Shown: positions 8,169 through 14,284, counted from the first letter of the stretch. The stretch is DNA of 14,284 bases from JALNZF01 sp049793155 (GCA_049793155.1 JBARBN010000090.1:1-14284); one strand, 5' to 3'. The notes: generated by a model not told the origin, from the sequence alone. Made by a program: numbers and translations.

Positions 8169-8492
8169 TTATTTGTTCCTGACGATGACTGCTCCTTCCG
8201 GCGCGATCTGGTGTGCCGATGAATCTACCAGCCTTCCCAGAAGCCATCCGGCGGTTGATGTGGCCGTCACTATGGCGATGCCTGAGACCACTACGCCCAT
8301 GAGCATGGATGCGAGTACGATGATACGCGATATGATCCCCGCTTCAAGAGGTTGGTTGAAGAGCATGCCGGCTATTTTTAGTCCGGCTGCGCCGCCGATC
8401 AAGCTGCCCGGCAAAAGTCCGAAGATCGCGAAAAGTACCAGTCCCGCGCCTGCCCCGATGTACGCTGTTTTTCTTGAGAGTGAGTTCTTCAT
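8169..8492 (-). CDS. Small glycine-rich membrane protein, paralogue 1
   Basis: A 107-residue hydrophobic protein with apparent membrane segments near 10-27, 29-45 and 56-87, and a short soluble tail (about 90-107). The FGLLPG segment (24-29), with Pro-Gly between the first two segments, is shared with the downstream paralogue, as is R56 before the last segment. The start at 8492 is preceded by AAGGAGG; the upstream in-frame start at 8537 has nothing similar and would overlap the candidate promoter. It is the first gene of a two-gene unit, about 29 nt downstream of the predicted sigma54 start site. Not recognised as a characterised protein. It could be a stress-responsive membrane component, a suggestion that rests only on the promoter type. 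Confidence 0.78.
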   Translation of the reverse strand: MKNSLSRKTAYIGAGAGLVLFAIFGLLPGSLIGGAAGLKIAGMLFNQPLEAGIISRIIVLASMLMGVVVSGIAIVTATSTAGWLLGRLVDSSAHQIAPEGAVIVRNK

Positions 8493-8532
8493 TTTCGTAT
8501 CCTCCTTTTCGTAGTCTCTTGCCCTGGTTAAT

Positions 8533-8548
8533 TGCATCTAACATGCCA
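8533..8548 (-). promoter_or_regulatory. Candidate sigma54 (-24/-12) promoter for the membrane-protein pair
   Basis: On the minus strand the sequence reads TGGCATG, 4 nt, ATGCA, against the sigma54 consensus TGGCAYG-N4-TTGCA. The invariant GG and GC are in place and 12 nt apart, with one mismatch in the -12 region. A start near 8521 gives a leader of about 29 nt that includes the AAGGAGG ribosome binding site. Geometry and position favour it, but one element judged by eye can arise by chance. Confidence 0.55.
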
Positions 8549-8735
8549 AAAGGTAACTGTTTGAATTTATGTAAAAGCGCCAGGTATGTTTCTTTGCAGA
8601 GATGAGAAAATATGGATCTGTATTTAACGAAATGCAAAAAACAATGTTATGTGCGGAATGTTTTATATTCAGAACGGAAGGGAGCTGGAATTGAGGATCG
8701 GTTCATGAGGATTAGTAAAAAAAGGAAATGATCGT

Positions 8736-8767
8736 AAAAAAAAGGCGCCTCATGGCGAGGCGCCTTT
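8736..8767 (-). terminator. Rho-independent terminator of the second helicase gene
   Basis: On the minus strand AAAGGCGCCTC pairs perfectly (11 bp) with GAGGCGCCTTT around a 5-nt loop, and the stem runs into eight T residues (complement of 8736-8743). It begins 25 nt after the helicase stop codon. Confidence 0.92.
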
Positions 8768-8792
8768 GAACAATGCTATTTCCGGGTCCTTC

Positions 8793-10184
8793 TTATGTCC
8801 ACCGGCTCTGGCTGTATTGTTTGGGTTTTCGGAAATCTCCAAATTTTCCGCCATCCTGCTTGACGCTTTTTTTCTCGTCTCTGAAGGATCGGCCATCAGC
8901 ATCCGAGCGACGGGTGGTTTTCGAACCAAAGGGACTTCTGGTTGCGGCGTTCTGGCCGTACCGTTTGCCTGCTGTGGCGCCCTGCCAGCGTTTCCCCGAT
9001 GAGGGAGCCGGGCTGCTCCCGCTGCTTGACCGGCGCAGGGGGCGCGCAGGTTCCAGTCCCGCGATGATCTGCTGCGGGATGCTTTGACCGATATAGCGTT
9101 CGATACTGCGCAGGGAATCTACTTCTCTGGATGACGCGAATGAGATGGCGATGCCTGTTGCGCCCGCCCGGCCAGTGCGGCCGATGCGATGCACGTAGTC
9201 CTCGGCGTTCTTCGGAAGGTCGTAATTGATGATATGGGTGATGCCGACGACGTCGAGCCCGCGTGCGGCCACGTCCGTTGCTACGAGCAACCGGATCTTG
9301 CCGCGCTTCATGTTCATGATGGTGCGGTTGCGTGCGTTCTGGCTCATATCGCCGTGCAACGCCGCGGCTGAGTGGCCCTGGGCGTGCAGTTCGTTCGCCA
9401 GCTGGTCAGCGTTTCGTTTGGTGCCCGAGAAGATGATCGCCCTGGTCATGCCGCTGTCCGAGATCAAGTGTTTGAGCATGCGGTTCTTATGCTGCATGTC
9501 GTCGGCCGCGTGAAGGCGCTGTTCGATCGTTTCCAGGGTGGTCTTCTTGCCGGCGATCTCGACCCGTACCGGGTCCTTGAGCAGACGCTGGGCAAGCCTT
9601 GCCATCGTATTGTCCATGGTTGCCGTGAACATCATGGTCTGGCGCGTGGCCGGGGTCGCAGCTGCGATGGTGTCCACCGCCTCGCTGAATCCCATGTCGA
9701 GCATGCGATCAGCCTCGTCGAGCACCAGCAGTTCGAGACGCGAGAAATTGATCTGCCCCCGTTCCATATGGTCCATGAGACGTCCGGGAGTGGCTACGAT
9801 CAGATCCACCGGCTGAGACAGAAGCCGCTGCTGTTCGAAGTAGGGCATGCCGCCGAGGATCGCACCGCTCCGGATGCGCATGAACTTGCCATAGGTTTTG
9901 ACCGCCTCGGTGATCTGGTTGGCCAGTTCGCGCGTGGGTGTCAGAACGAGTACGCGGGGTCCTTTGGACCGTCCCGCTGCTGTGGAGGGTACGCTCAAAC
10001 GCTGGAGCGCCGGCAACACGAAGGCCGCGGTTTTGCCGGTCCCGGTCTGCGCCGTTGCGATCAGGTCGAGACCCGCCAGCGCCTTGGGAATGGCCTGCTC
10101 CTGGATGGGCGTGGGTGTGGTATAACCGCACAGTTTTATTGCTTTAAGGATCGGTTCGATCAGCTGCAATTTTGAAAAAGACAT
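8793..10184 (-). CDS. DEAD-box ATP-dependent RNA helicase, RhlE-like (second copy)
   Basis: A 463-residue DEAD-box RNA helicase with the full motif set: GYTTPTPIQ (Q28), AQTGTGKT (45-52), PTRELANQ, DEAD (156-159), TAT in place of SAT for motif III (187-189), ARGLD and HRIGRTGR (332-339). Its N-terminus aligns directly with the helicase at 6305, so the two are RhlE-group paralogues. The tails differ: here residues 378-463 are rich in Ser, Arg, Lys and Gly, there in His and Pro. This suggests different RNA or protein partners. AGAGGAG lies 4 nt before the ATG at 10184, and a strong terminator follows at 8736-8767. It lies downstream of tsaD on the same strand but 479 nt away, so it is probably transcribed separately. 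A weak promoter-like pair (TTAACC, 17 nt, TGTAAG) may lie within the repeat upstream. Confidence 0.96.
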   Translation of the reverse strand: MSFSKLQLIEPILKAIKLCGYTTPTPIQEQAIPKALAGLDLIATAQTGTGKTAAFVLPALQRLSVPSTAAGRSKGPRVLVLTPTRELANQITEAVKTYGKFMRIRSGAILGGMPYFEQQRLLSQPVDLIVATPGRLMDHMERGQINFSRLELLVLDEADRMLDMGFSEAVDTIAAATPATRQTMMFTATMDNTMARLAQRLLKDPVRVEIAGKKTTLETIEQRLHAADDMQHKNRMLKHLISDSGMTRAIIFSGTKRNADQLANELHAQGHSAAALHGDMSQNARNRTIMNMKRGKIRLLVATDVAARGLDVVGITHIINYDLPKNAEDYVHRIGRTGRAGATGIAISFASSREVDSLRSIERYIGQSIPQQIIAGLEPARPLRRSSSGSSPAPSSGKRWQGATAGKRYGQNAATRSPFGSKTTRRSDADGRSFRDEKKSVKQDGGKFGDFRKPKQYSQSRWT

Positions 10185-10663
10185 ACTACTCCTCTGATGA
10201 GTCTGACTTACAAACCAAAATCTTTGACAGGTTAAGGGGATTTACAGGGGATTTAATCCTGTCCATCCTATCAAAAATTACCTTGGTTCCGGTGTGTCCG
10301 GGTCAGGGGTTTGCGTGCGGGCCGCAGGGGCACAGTGGTATCCCTGAGAGCAAAGACGACGCCAGCACAAATATGACCGGCATAACTGCATCGTTCGCCA
10401 ACCATACATGCTGCTGTGATTTCAGAGTGGGAGCTGAAAACAAGGGGGGTTAGAGATCGATGATTTAGAGGGCAAAGAGATGGTGACGTGTGAATGTACT
10501 TCAGTCAAATCCTGCCGCATTGTTAAACAGTCGACGTGCATAATACAGGGTTATGGGGAAATAGCAAGAACTATTTTAAAGAAAATGCGCAGAAGCATGC
10601 GGCAAATGATGGGAGGGTGACCAACGGGAACTTAGCCCGCTGTTCTTTGGTGCCCGTAAACGA
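10185..10663. other. 479-nt gap between tsaD and the second helicase gene
   Basis: No convincing gene. From the helicase side it holds the GGGGATTTA-type repeat (10223-10275). Next is a minus-strand frame (10443-10303, 46 residues from a TTG) ending in a hydrophobic stretch and CPCGPHANP, with no ribosome binding site. Then comes AT-richer sequence (10450-10610). At 10614-10656 an imperfect hairpin pairs GGG..CCAACGGG with CCCG..TTTGG..CCC and lacks a U-tract; it could weakly end the tsaD transcript. The plus-strand frame 10172-10453 starts inside the helicase gene and has no family signature. Confidence 0.45.
10223..10275. repeat. Imperfect inverted repeat with GGGGATTTA direct repeats
   Basis: The ends TTTGACAGG (10223-10231) and CCTATCAAA (10267-10275) are inverted copies with one mismatch. 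Inside, GGGGATTTA occurs twice, 11 nt apart (10236-10244 and 10247-10255), followed by AATCCTGT, the inverse of the ACAGG..ATT before it. It resembles intergenic ACAGGATT-type repeats that I recall from many bacterial genomes; only this one copy is visible here. Confidence 0.55.
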
Positions 10664-11668
10664 TCAGAGCGGCATGCTCGGTCGGGGGTTCAGGTCGAGG
10701 CTCGATGTCTCACCGCGTTGATAGTGGAGATATCCCGCGAGGGCGATCATGGCGGCATTGTCAATGCAGAGGCCCCGTGCCGGGAGATAAAGAGTGATGC
10801 CCTGCTTCCCTGCTTCATCCAGCATTCTTTCTCTGAGCAGACTGTTCGCAGCCACGCCGCCGGCGATCACGATCTTGTTCACTCCCGCGTCGTTCGCCGC
10901 TTGCATGGTCTTGCTCACAAGCGTATCCACGACCGCAGCCTGGAAACTGGCAGCCATGTCCTTGATGTTCAGGCGCGGGTCGAGTCCCTTGTCTTTGCTC
11001 CTGAAGAGCGCAATATGGTTTCTGACCGCGGTCTTGAGCCCGCTGAAGCTGAAGTCGTAACCGTCCAGATGGCCTCTCGGAAATTTTACGGTGCCGGGAT
11101 CGCCCTCCCGGGCAAGTCTGTCGAGCACCGGACCGCCGGGGTATTCGAGACCAAGCAGCTTAGCTACCTTATCATAGGCCTCGCCCGCCGCGTCGTCGCG
11201 CGTCTGTCCAAGGAGCCGGTATTCACCGAGTCCCATGACGTGGTAGATCGCCGTATGCCCGCCTGAAACGAGCAGGGCGATATAGGGGTAGCCGATGCCG
11301 GGATACTCGATATGCGCGGCAAGGATATGACCTTCTCCGTGGTGCACGCCGATGAAGGGGATGCCGCGCGCATAGGCAATGGCCTTGGCGGCGGACACTC
11401 CCACGAGCAGCGCGCCGATCAGACCGGGCGTGTAGGTGACTGCTATGAGGTTGATGTCTTTGAGCGTAACCGATGCGGATGAAAGAGCCTCGCGGATAAC
11501 AGGCATCAGGTTCTTAAGGTGCTCCCGTGATGCGAGCTCGGGCACGACACCCCCGAATTTTTTGTGGATGTCTATCTGCGAAGAGACTATGTTTGACAGG
11601 ACCTTTTCATCCTGCAGCACCGCGGCGGCGGTTTCATCGCATGAGGTTTCTATTCCGAGAGTGAGCAT
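10664..11668 (-). CDS. tsaD: tRNA N6-threonylcarbamoyladenosine transferase TsaD
   Basis: A 334-residue TsaD (Gcp/Kae1 family), the normal length. With TsaB and TsaE it transfers threonylcarbamoyl from threonylcarbamoyl-AMP to A37 of ANN-decoding tRNAs in the cytoplasm. Visible signatures are LGIETSCDETAAAV at the N-terminus, the metal-binding HxxxH (H110, H114 in HHGEGH), LVSGGHT, FSFSGLKTAVRN, GGVAANS and CIDNAAMIA with the conserved Asp at 303. I start at the ATG at 11668 because MLTLGIETSCDET is the usual TsaD start; a longer frame begins at a TTG at 11704 inside the hairpin-flanked gap. The chosen start has only a weak ribosome binding site. It follows the polysaccharide deacetylase gene on the same strand by 79 nt and is probably co-transcribed with it. 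TsaB, TsaC and TsaE are not in this window. Confidence 0.97.
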   Translation of the reverse strand: MLTLGIETSCDETAAAVLQDEKVLSNIVSSQIDIHKKFGGVVPELASREHLKNLMPVIREALSSASVTLKDINLIAVTYTPGLIGALLVGVSAAKAIAYARGIPFIGVHHGEGHILAAHIEYPGIGYPYIALLVSGGHTAIYHVMGLGEYRLLGQTRDDAAGEAYDKVAKLLGLEYPGGPVLDRLAREGDPGTVKFPRGHLDGYDFSFSGLKTAVRNHIALFRSKDKGLDPRLNIKDMAASFQAAVVDTLVSKTMQAANDAGVNKIVIAGGVAANSLLRERMLDEAGKQGITLYLPARGLCIDNAAMIALAGYLHYQRGETSSLDLNPRPSMPL

Positions 11669-11705
11669 GTGGTTTTGAGAAGTGTAAAATTGTGGGAATT
11701 GCAAT

Positions 11706-11745
11706 GGGTCAAGGGTCAGGGGGCAAGGGCCATGACCCTTGACCC
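11706..11745. repeat. Perfect 13-bp inverted repeat between the deacetylase gene and tsaD
   Basis: GGGTCAAGGGTCA (11706-11718) and TGACCCTTGACCC (11733-11745) are exact inverse complements around 14 nt; each arm contains GGGTCA twice. It begins 2 nt after the deacetylase stop codon and ends 37 nt before the tsaD ATG. No U-tract follows on either strand, so it is more likely an mRNA-stabilising or attenuating hairpin, or a mobile repeat, than a simple terminator. Confidence 0.75.
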
Positions 11746-11747
11746 TG

Positions 11748-12674
11748 TCAGTTCATCAATCTCGACACCGGCACGATCTCTATTCCCTGATTATCGTTCT
11801 CGTCAAGCCACTTTCTGAGTTCGCTCAGCGTGGCCGGGTGCGGATGTCCGATGCCGATGGCTTTACCGTGATTTCGGGCGATCTCGACAAGCTCATTGAG
11901 TTGTTTCCGAATCGAGGCAGGATGGTCGGTGTCGTTGTCCAGGAACACGTCGCGTCTTGCGGCTTTCATGCCGAACTCGATGGCTGTCTCATACGCTACG
12001 CTCTTCGAATTGGTCAGGCTATCGAGGAAAAAAAGATTGCGGGACTTGAGCTCGGCCATCAGGAATTTCATGGCCTCTTTGTTTTCCGTGAGCGCCGAGC
12101 CCTCATGATTGTTCACGCCTACCGCTCCCGGTACCGACTCCACGTCTTCGCTCACGGTATTCAGGAACGCCATGGGAGTCATGCCGGCGCTCAGTGTGCC
12201 TGGCGTCCGTGTCTTTTCGTGGTCCTTTAAGGGCTCCATGGGCAAATGGAGAAGGACCTCTCGACCGGCCTGTCCTGCCAGCTCGGCAATATTTTTTGAT
12301 TGCGCAAGTCCCGGCAGAACAGCGAGGGTGACCTTTCCGGGCAGCGTGAGGACCTCTTTCGCCTTTTTCAGGTCCTGGCCCAGATCGTCGATGACGATGG
12401 CCACGAGGACAGTTCTTTCAAAAGACCCTGCTACAAGGCTTTCAGCATGTTTTTTTGTTTCTTTTATTTCATTTTTATCTTTTTTCCCGGCCTTTTTCTG
12501 GAGCGGTTCCTGCTTCTTTGTTTGTACGGCAGGCTTCTTTTCTTCAGCAACCCGGAACTTGCGAAGCGGGCCCCAGAGCGTGAGTGAGATCGCGATCAAA
12601 GTGATGATGATCCCCAGGAAAACGATGCGGTCGAACTTGCCGCCTTTGCCTTTTGCCCAGAATTTCTTTGCCAT
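11748..12674 (-). CDS. Membrane-anchored divergent polysaccharide deacetylase family protein
   Basis: A 308-residue protein of the divergent polysaccharide deacetylase family (DUF610, YibQ-like; PF04748). Residues 16-34 (IVFLGIIITLIAISLTLWG) form one uncleaved membrane anchor. A Lys-rich linker (about 40-85) follows, then the NodB-like barrel (about 90-305), probably periplasmic. Visible motifs: VIDDLG with D96/D97, LLHLPMEP, NNHEGS with H190, FFLDSLT, VFLDND and GHPHP with H277/H279. The family is thought to act on envelope glycans, but its substrate and activity are not well established. I start at the ATG at 12674 (MAKKFWAK); neither it nor the upstream TTG at 12701 has a strong ribosome binding site. 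It is the first gene of a probable unit with tsaD, and its promoter may overlap the divergent DAHP synthase promoter. Confidence 0.9.
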   Translation of the reverse strand: MAKKFWAKGKGGKFDRIVFLGIIITLIAISLTLWGPLRKFRVAEEKKPAVQTKKQEPLQKKAGKKDKNEIKETKKHAESLVAGSFERTVLVAIVIDDLGQDLKKAKEVLTLPGKVTLAVLPGLAQSKNIAELAGQAGREVLLHLPMEPLKDHEKTRTPGTLSAGMTPMAFLNTVSEDVESVPGAVGVNNHEGSALTENKEAMKFLMAELKSRNLFFLDSLTNSKSVAYETAIEFGMKAARRDVFLDNDTDHPASIRKQLNELVEIARNHGKAIGIGHPHPATLSELRKWLDENDNQGIEIVPVSRLMN

Positions 12675-12770
12675 GGCAAGATTTATACAATATTGCGGCA
12701 AAAAAGGCCAGATATTTTTTGTTGATCAACTTTGGCAGGGGATGCTGTTGATGACGAGAAGCCTTTTCAA

Positions 12771-12800
12771 AATAAACGTTTTTTGGCTTGACTTAGTCAA
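12771..12800 (-). promoter_or_regulatory. Possible promoter of the deacetylase-tsaD unit
   Basis: On the minus strand TTGACT (12800-12795), an 18-nt spacer and TTTATT (12776-12771) form a plausible promoter, with a start near 12764 and a leader of about 90 nt. Its -35 box is one half of the palindrome whose other half is the plus-strand -35 box. The -10 box is weak (4 of 6). Confidence 0.4.
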
Positions 12801-12816
12801 TGCCGGATTTTATACT
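12788..12816 (+). promoter_or_regulatory. Sigma70-type promoter of the DAHP synthase gene
   Basis: TTGACT (12788-12793), a 17-nt spacer and TATACT (12811-12816) match 10 of 12 consensus positions. Transcription would start near 12823, about 47 nt before the ATG. The -35 box lies in the perfect palindrome TTGACT-T-AGTCAA (12788-12800), a candidate operator or shared -35 element. Confidence 0.75.
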
Positions 12817-12869
12817 GCATGCCACGCACGTACCCATGAAGGTATGGCGCAGAGGAGGTTATACAGGGT

Positions 12870-13898
12870 ATGAGTTTCAAATATGTTCAGGAAATTCCTC
12901 CACCCCAGGAGGTCCTTGCGGCAATGCCGCTTTCCCCGGACCTGGTGGAGATCAAGAAAAAGCGCGACCAGGACATCAAGGATGCGTTCACCGGAAAGAA
13001 CAGCAAGTTCATCCTGATCATCGGGCCATGCTCGGCCCACGATGAGGAGGCGGTGTGCGATTATATCTCGCGGCTGGCAAAGGTCCAGGCCGAGGTGAAG
13101 GACAGGATCATCATCATTCCTCGCATCTACACCAACAAGCCGCGCACAACCGGGATCGGTTACAAGGGCATGGCCCACCAGCCAAAACTCCAGGAAAAGC
13201 CGAACATCGTCGAGGGCATCAAGGCGATCAGGAAGATGCATATTCGTGCGCTCAGGGAGTCCCATATTCCCGCAGCCGATGAGATGCTCTATCCGGGAAA
13301 CTATCCCTACCTCGAGGATGTCCTGAGCTATGTTGCCGTGGGCGCACGCTCGGTTGAGAACCAGGCACACCGCCTGACGTGCAGCGGTCTCGATATTCCC
13401 GTGGGCATGAAGAACCCGACATCGGGCGACATGGAGGTGACGCTTAATTCCATCCAGGCTGCCCAGGCGCCCCATGTCTTCAGCTACAACCGGTGGGAAG
13501 TGGAGACCTCGGGCAACCCGCTGACGCACGCCGTGCTTCGCGGCGCGGTTGACTATCATGGCCTTGCGGTCCCCAATTATCATTATGAGGACCTCAAGCT
13601 TTTTGCCGAGTCCTATCAGAAGCGAGGACTCACGAACCCCGCGATCATCGTGGACACCAACCATGCGAACTCCGACAAGAAGTTCGCTGAACAGCCCCGG
13701 ATCGCAAGGGAAGTGATGCAGAGCCGCCGGCATTCATCCCTGCTCAGGGACATGGTCAGGGGTTTTATGATCGAGAGTTTCATCGAAGAAGGGACACAAA
13801 AGGTGACGGAGAACGTATACGGCAAATCCATCACCGACCCTTGCCTGGGATGGAAGGATTCAGAAAAGCTGATCCGGGATCTGGCGGGGATGGTGTAA
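12870..13898 (+). CDS. 3-deoxy-7-phosphoheptulonate (DAHP) synthase, class I (AroF/G/H type)
   Basis: A 342-residue enzyme that condenses phosphoenolpyruvate with erythrose 4-phosphate, the first step of the shikimate pathway, in the cytoplasm. It is collinear with E. coli AroG (350 residues). GPCSAHD carries the metal-ligand Cys (C54). KPRTTGIGYKG and GARSVENQ match substrate-binding segments. The other ligands are visible as H265 in DTNHANS, E302 in MIESF and D323 in SITDPCLGW. The N-terminal extension (about 1-45) that in AroF/G/H helps form the allosteric site is present. Feedback inhibition by an aromatic amino acid is therefore likely, but I cannot tell which one, so I give no gene letter. 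AGGAGG lies 11 nt before the ATG. It is probably transcribed alone, from the promoter at 12788. No U-tract terminator follows; the inverted repeat at 13917-14009 begins 18 nt after the stop. Confidence 0.96.
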   Translation: MSFKYVQEIPPPQEVLAAMPLSPDLVEIKKKRDQDIKDAFTGKNSKFILIIGPCSAHDEEAVCDYISRLAKVQAEVKDRIIIIPRIYTNKPRTTGIGYKGMAHQPKLQEKPNIVEGIKAIRKMHIRALRESHIPAADEMLYPGNYPYLEDVLSYVAVGARSVENQAHRLTCSGLDIPVGMKNPTSGDMEVTLNSIQAAQAPHVFSYNRWEVETSGNPLTHAVLRGAVDYHGLAVPNYHYEDLKLFAESYQKRGLTNPAIIVDTNHANSDKKFAEQPRIAREVMQSRRHSSLLRDMVRGFMIESFIEEGTQKVTENVYGKSITDPCLGWKDSEKLIRDLAGMV

Positions 13899-13916
13899 AT
13901 ACAATCAACAGCTGTC

Positions 13917-14009
13917 ACCACGAAGGCACTAAGTCACCAGGAAATACCCAAGTAGTAATCTTAATTTATTTTATAGTGGCAGTTCTTAGTGTCTTGGTGT
14001 CTTAGTGGT
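13917..14009. repeat. Inverted repeat with 26-nt arms of an 8-nt-periodic motif
   Basis: The left arm (13917-13942) and the inverse of the right arm (13984-14009) match at 20 of 26 positions. Each arm holds three tandem copies of an 8-mer close to CACNAAGN: left CACGAAGG, CACTAAGT, CACCAGGA; right (inverted) CACTAAGA, CACCAAGA, CACTAAGA. A 41-nt AT-rich centre separates them. The pattern resembles CACGAAG-type dispersed repeats that I recall between genes in many bacterial genomes. It fills the gap between the DAHP synthase and nitroreductase genes and could form a cruciform or terminator-like hairpin. Confidence 0.75.
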
Positions 14010-14037
14010 AAAATTGGTTCTAATTTTATAAAAAGGT

Positions 14038-14284
14038 ATGGACCTCTTCAACGCAATTAAAGGAAGAAAAAGCATCCGCAAATTCAAGCGGACGCCCGTA
14101 GCCGATGAGGATATAAAAAAGATCCTTGACGCGGGCAGGCTTGCGCCCTCGGCGAACAACACCCAGCCCTGGAGCTTTGTGGTCATCAAGGACAAGACGC
14201 TTCTTGCCAAGATGGCCGATGCGGTGCGGGAGATGGTCGACCGGATGATCCCGTTTGCCGAGGACGAAAAACAGGCGCAGCGGC
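14038..14284 (+). CDS. Nitroreductase-family FMN protein, 5' part only
   Basis: The first 82 codons of a nitroreductase-family protein, cut by the window end. Diagnostic features are the N-terminal MDLFNAIKGRKSIRKFK, whose RxSxR pattern (R10, S12, R14) binds the FMN phosphate in this family, and LAPSANNTQPWSFVVI, the typical second FMN-contacting segment. Members are usually dimeric, cytoplasmic, NAD(P)H-dependent oxidoreductases; the substrate cannot be inferred from this part. The ATG at 14038 follows AAAAAGG with only 1 nt of spacing, so translation initiation looks weak, but the start fits the family N-terminus. No clear promoter lies between the upstream repeat and the gene. Confidence 0.88.
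   Translation, partial: MDLFNAIKGRKSIRKFKRTPVADEDIKKILDAGRLAPSANNTQPWSFVVIKDKTLLAKMADAVREMVDRMIPFAEDEKQAQR

Larger units (their letters stand above)
8493..8792. other. Intergenic region upstream of the membrane-protein pair
   Basis: This AT-rich gap lies between the second helicase gene and the membrane-protein pair, all on the minus strand. It contains the helicase terminator (8736-8767) and the sigma54-like element (8533-8548). The roughly 190 nt between them (8549-8735) would suit enhancer-binding-protein sites, but I see no clear inverted repeat there. No gene is supported. Confidence 0.5.

Noticed and set aside
9372..10175. 267-codon plus-strand open frame
   Set aside because: Antisense shadow of the second DEAD-box helicase; no independent ribosome binding site or domain.
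10172..10453. 93-codon plus-strand frame reaching into the gap upstream of the second helicase
   Set aside because: It starts within the helicase coding region, crosses a repeat and has no homology I recognise.
12109..12873. 254-codon plus-strand open frame
   Set aside because: Overlaps the deacetylase gene in antisense and runs through the intergenic promoters into the DAHP synthase start; no recognisable family.
12810..13733. 307-codon minus-strand open frame
   Set aside because: Antisense to the DAHP synthase gene, whose metal ligands and length leave no doubt about the coding strand.
13917..14009. CRISPR array, because of the short regularly spaced repeats
   Set aside because: The units are only 8 nt and directly abutting, with no spacers and inverted arms, so it is a palindromic repeat element.

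Overview
The window looks chromosomal, from a Gram-negative, probably anaerobic or facultative bacterium. GC-rich coding regions are separated by AT-rich gaps with sigma70-like promoters. A DUF4388/J-domain protein, a giant 2-hydroxyacyl-CoA dehydratase activase-like fusion, two RhlE-type helicases and a divergent polysaccharide deacetylase next to tsaD would fit Nitrospirota or the former Deltaproteobacteria. That placement is inference from gene content. I see no rRNA, tRNA, CRISPR, transposase or prophage gene.

Layout. Positions 1-1220 (minus) hold the N-terminal 406 codons of a DUF4388 + J-domain + TPR-like protein, cut by the window edge. It is divergent from a 1391-residue protein (1587-5762, plus) with two fused BadF/HgdC-type ATPase domains, a cysteine-rich region, DUF2229 and an HgdB-like C-terminus. 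A near-consensus promoter lies about 200 nt upstream of the large gene. A CspA-family cold-shock protein (5940-6140) has its own promoter and a textbook terminator. A DEAD-box helicase with a TTG start follows (6305-7648).

The next block is on the minus strand: two small paralogous membrane proteins (7797-8114 and 8169-8492) and a second RhlE-like helicase (8793-10184). The membrane pair is preceded by a good sigma54-type -24/-12 match, the least expected regulatory signal in the window. After a 479-nt gap with no convincing gene come tsaD (10664-11668) and a membrane-anchored divergent polysaccharide deacetylase (11748-12674), probably co-transcribed. Their promoter appears to share a palindromic -35 region with the divergent promoter of a class I DAHP synthase gene (12870-13898, plus). 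A nitroreductase-family gene begins at 14038 and runs off the end.

How the genes relate. Most are housekeeping: RNA remodelling (Csp and two helicases), tRNA t6A modification (TsaD), entry to the shikimate pathway (DAHP synthase) and envelope (deacetylase). The parts of unknown function are the orphan dehydratase-activase fusion, with no dehydratase subunit genes beside it, and the sigma54-linked membrane pair lying between two convergent helicase genes. Several gaps carry inverted or short-period repeats that look like dispersed elements.
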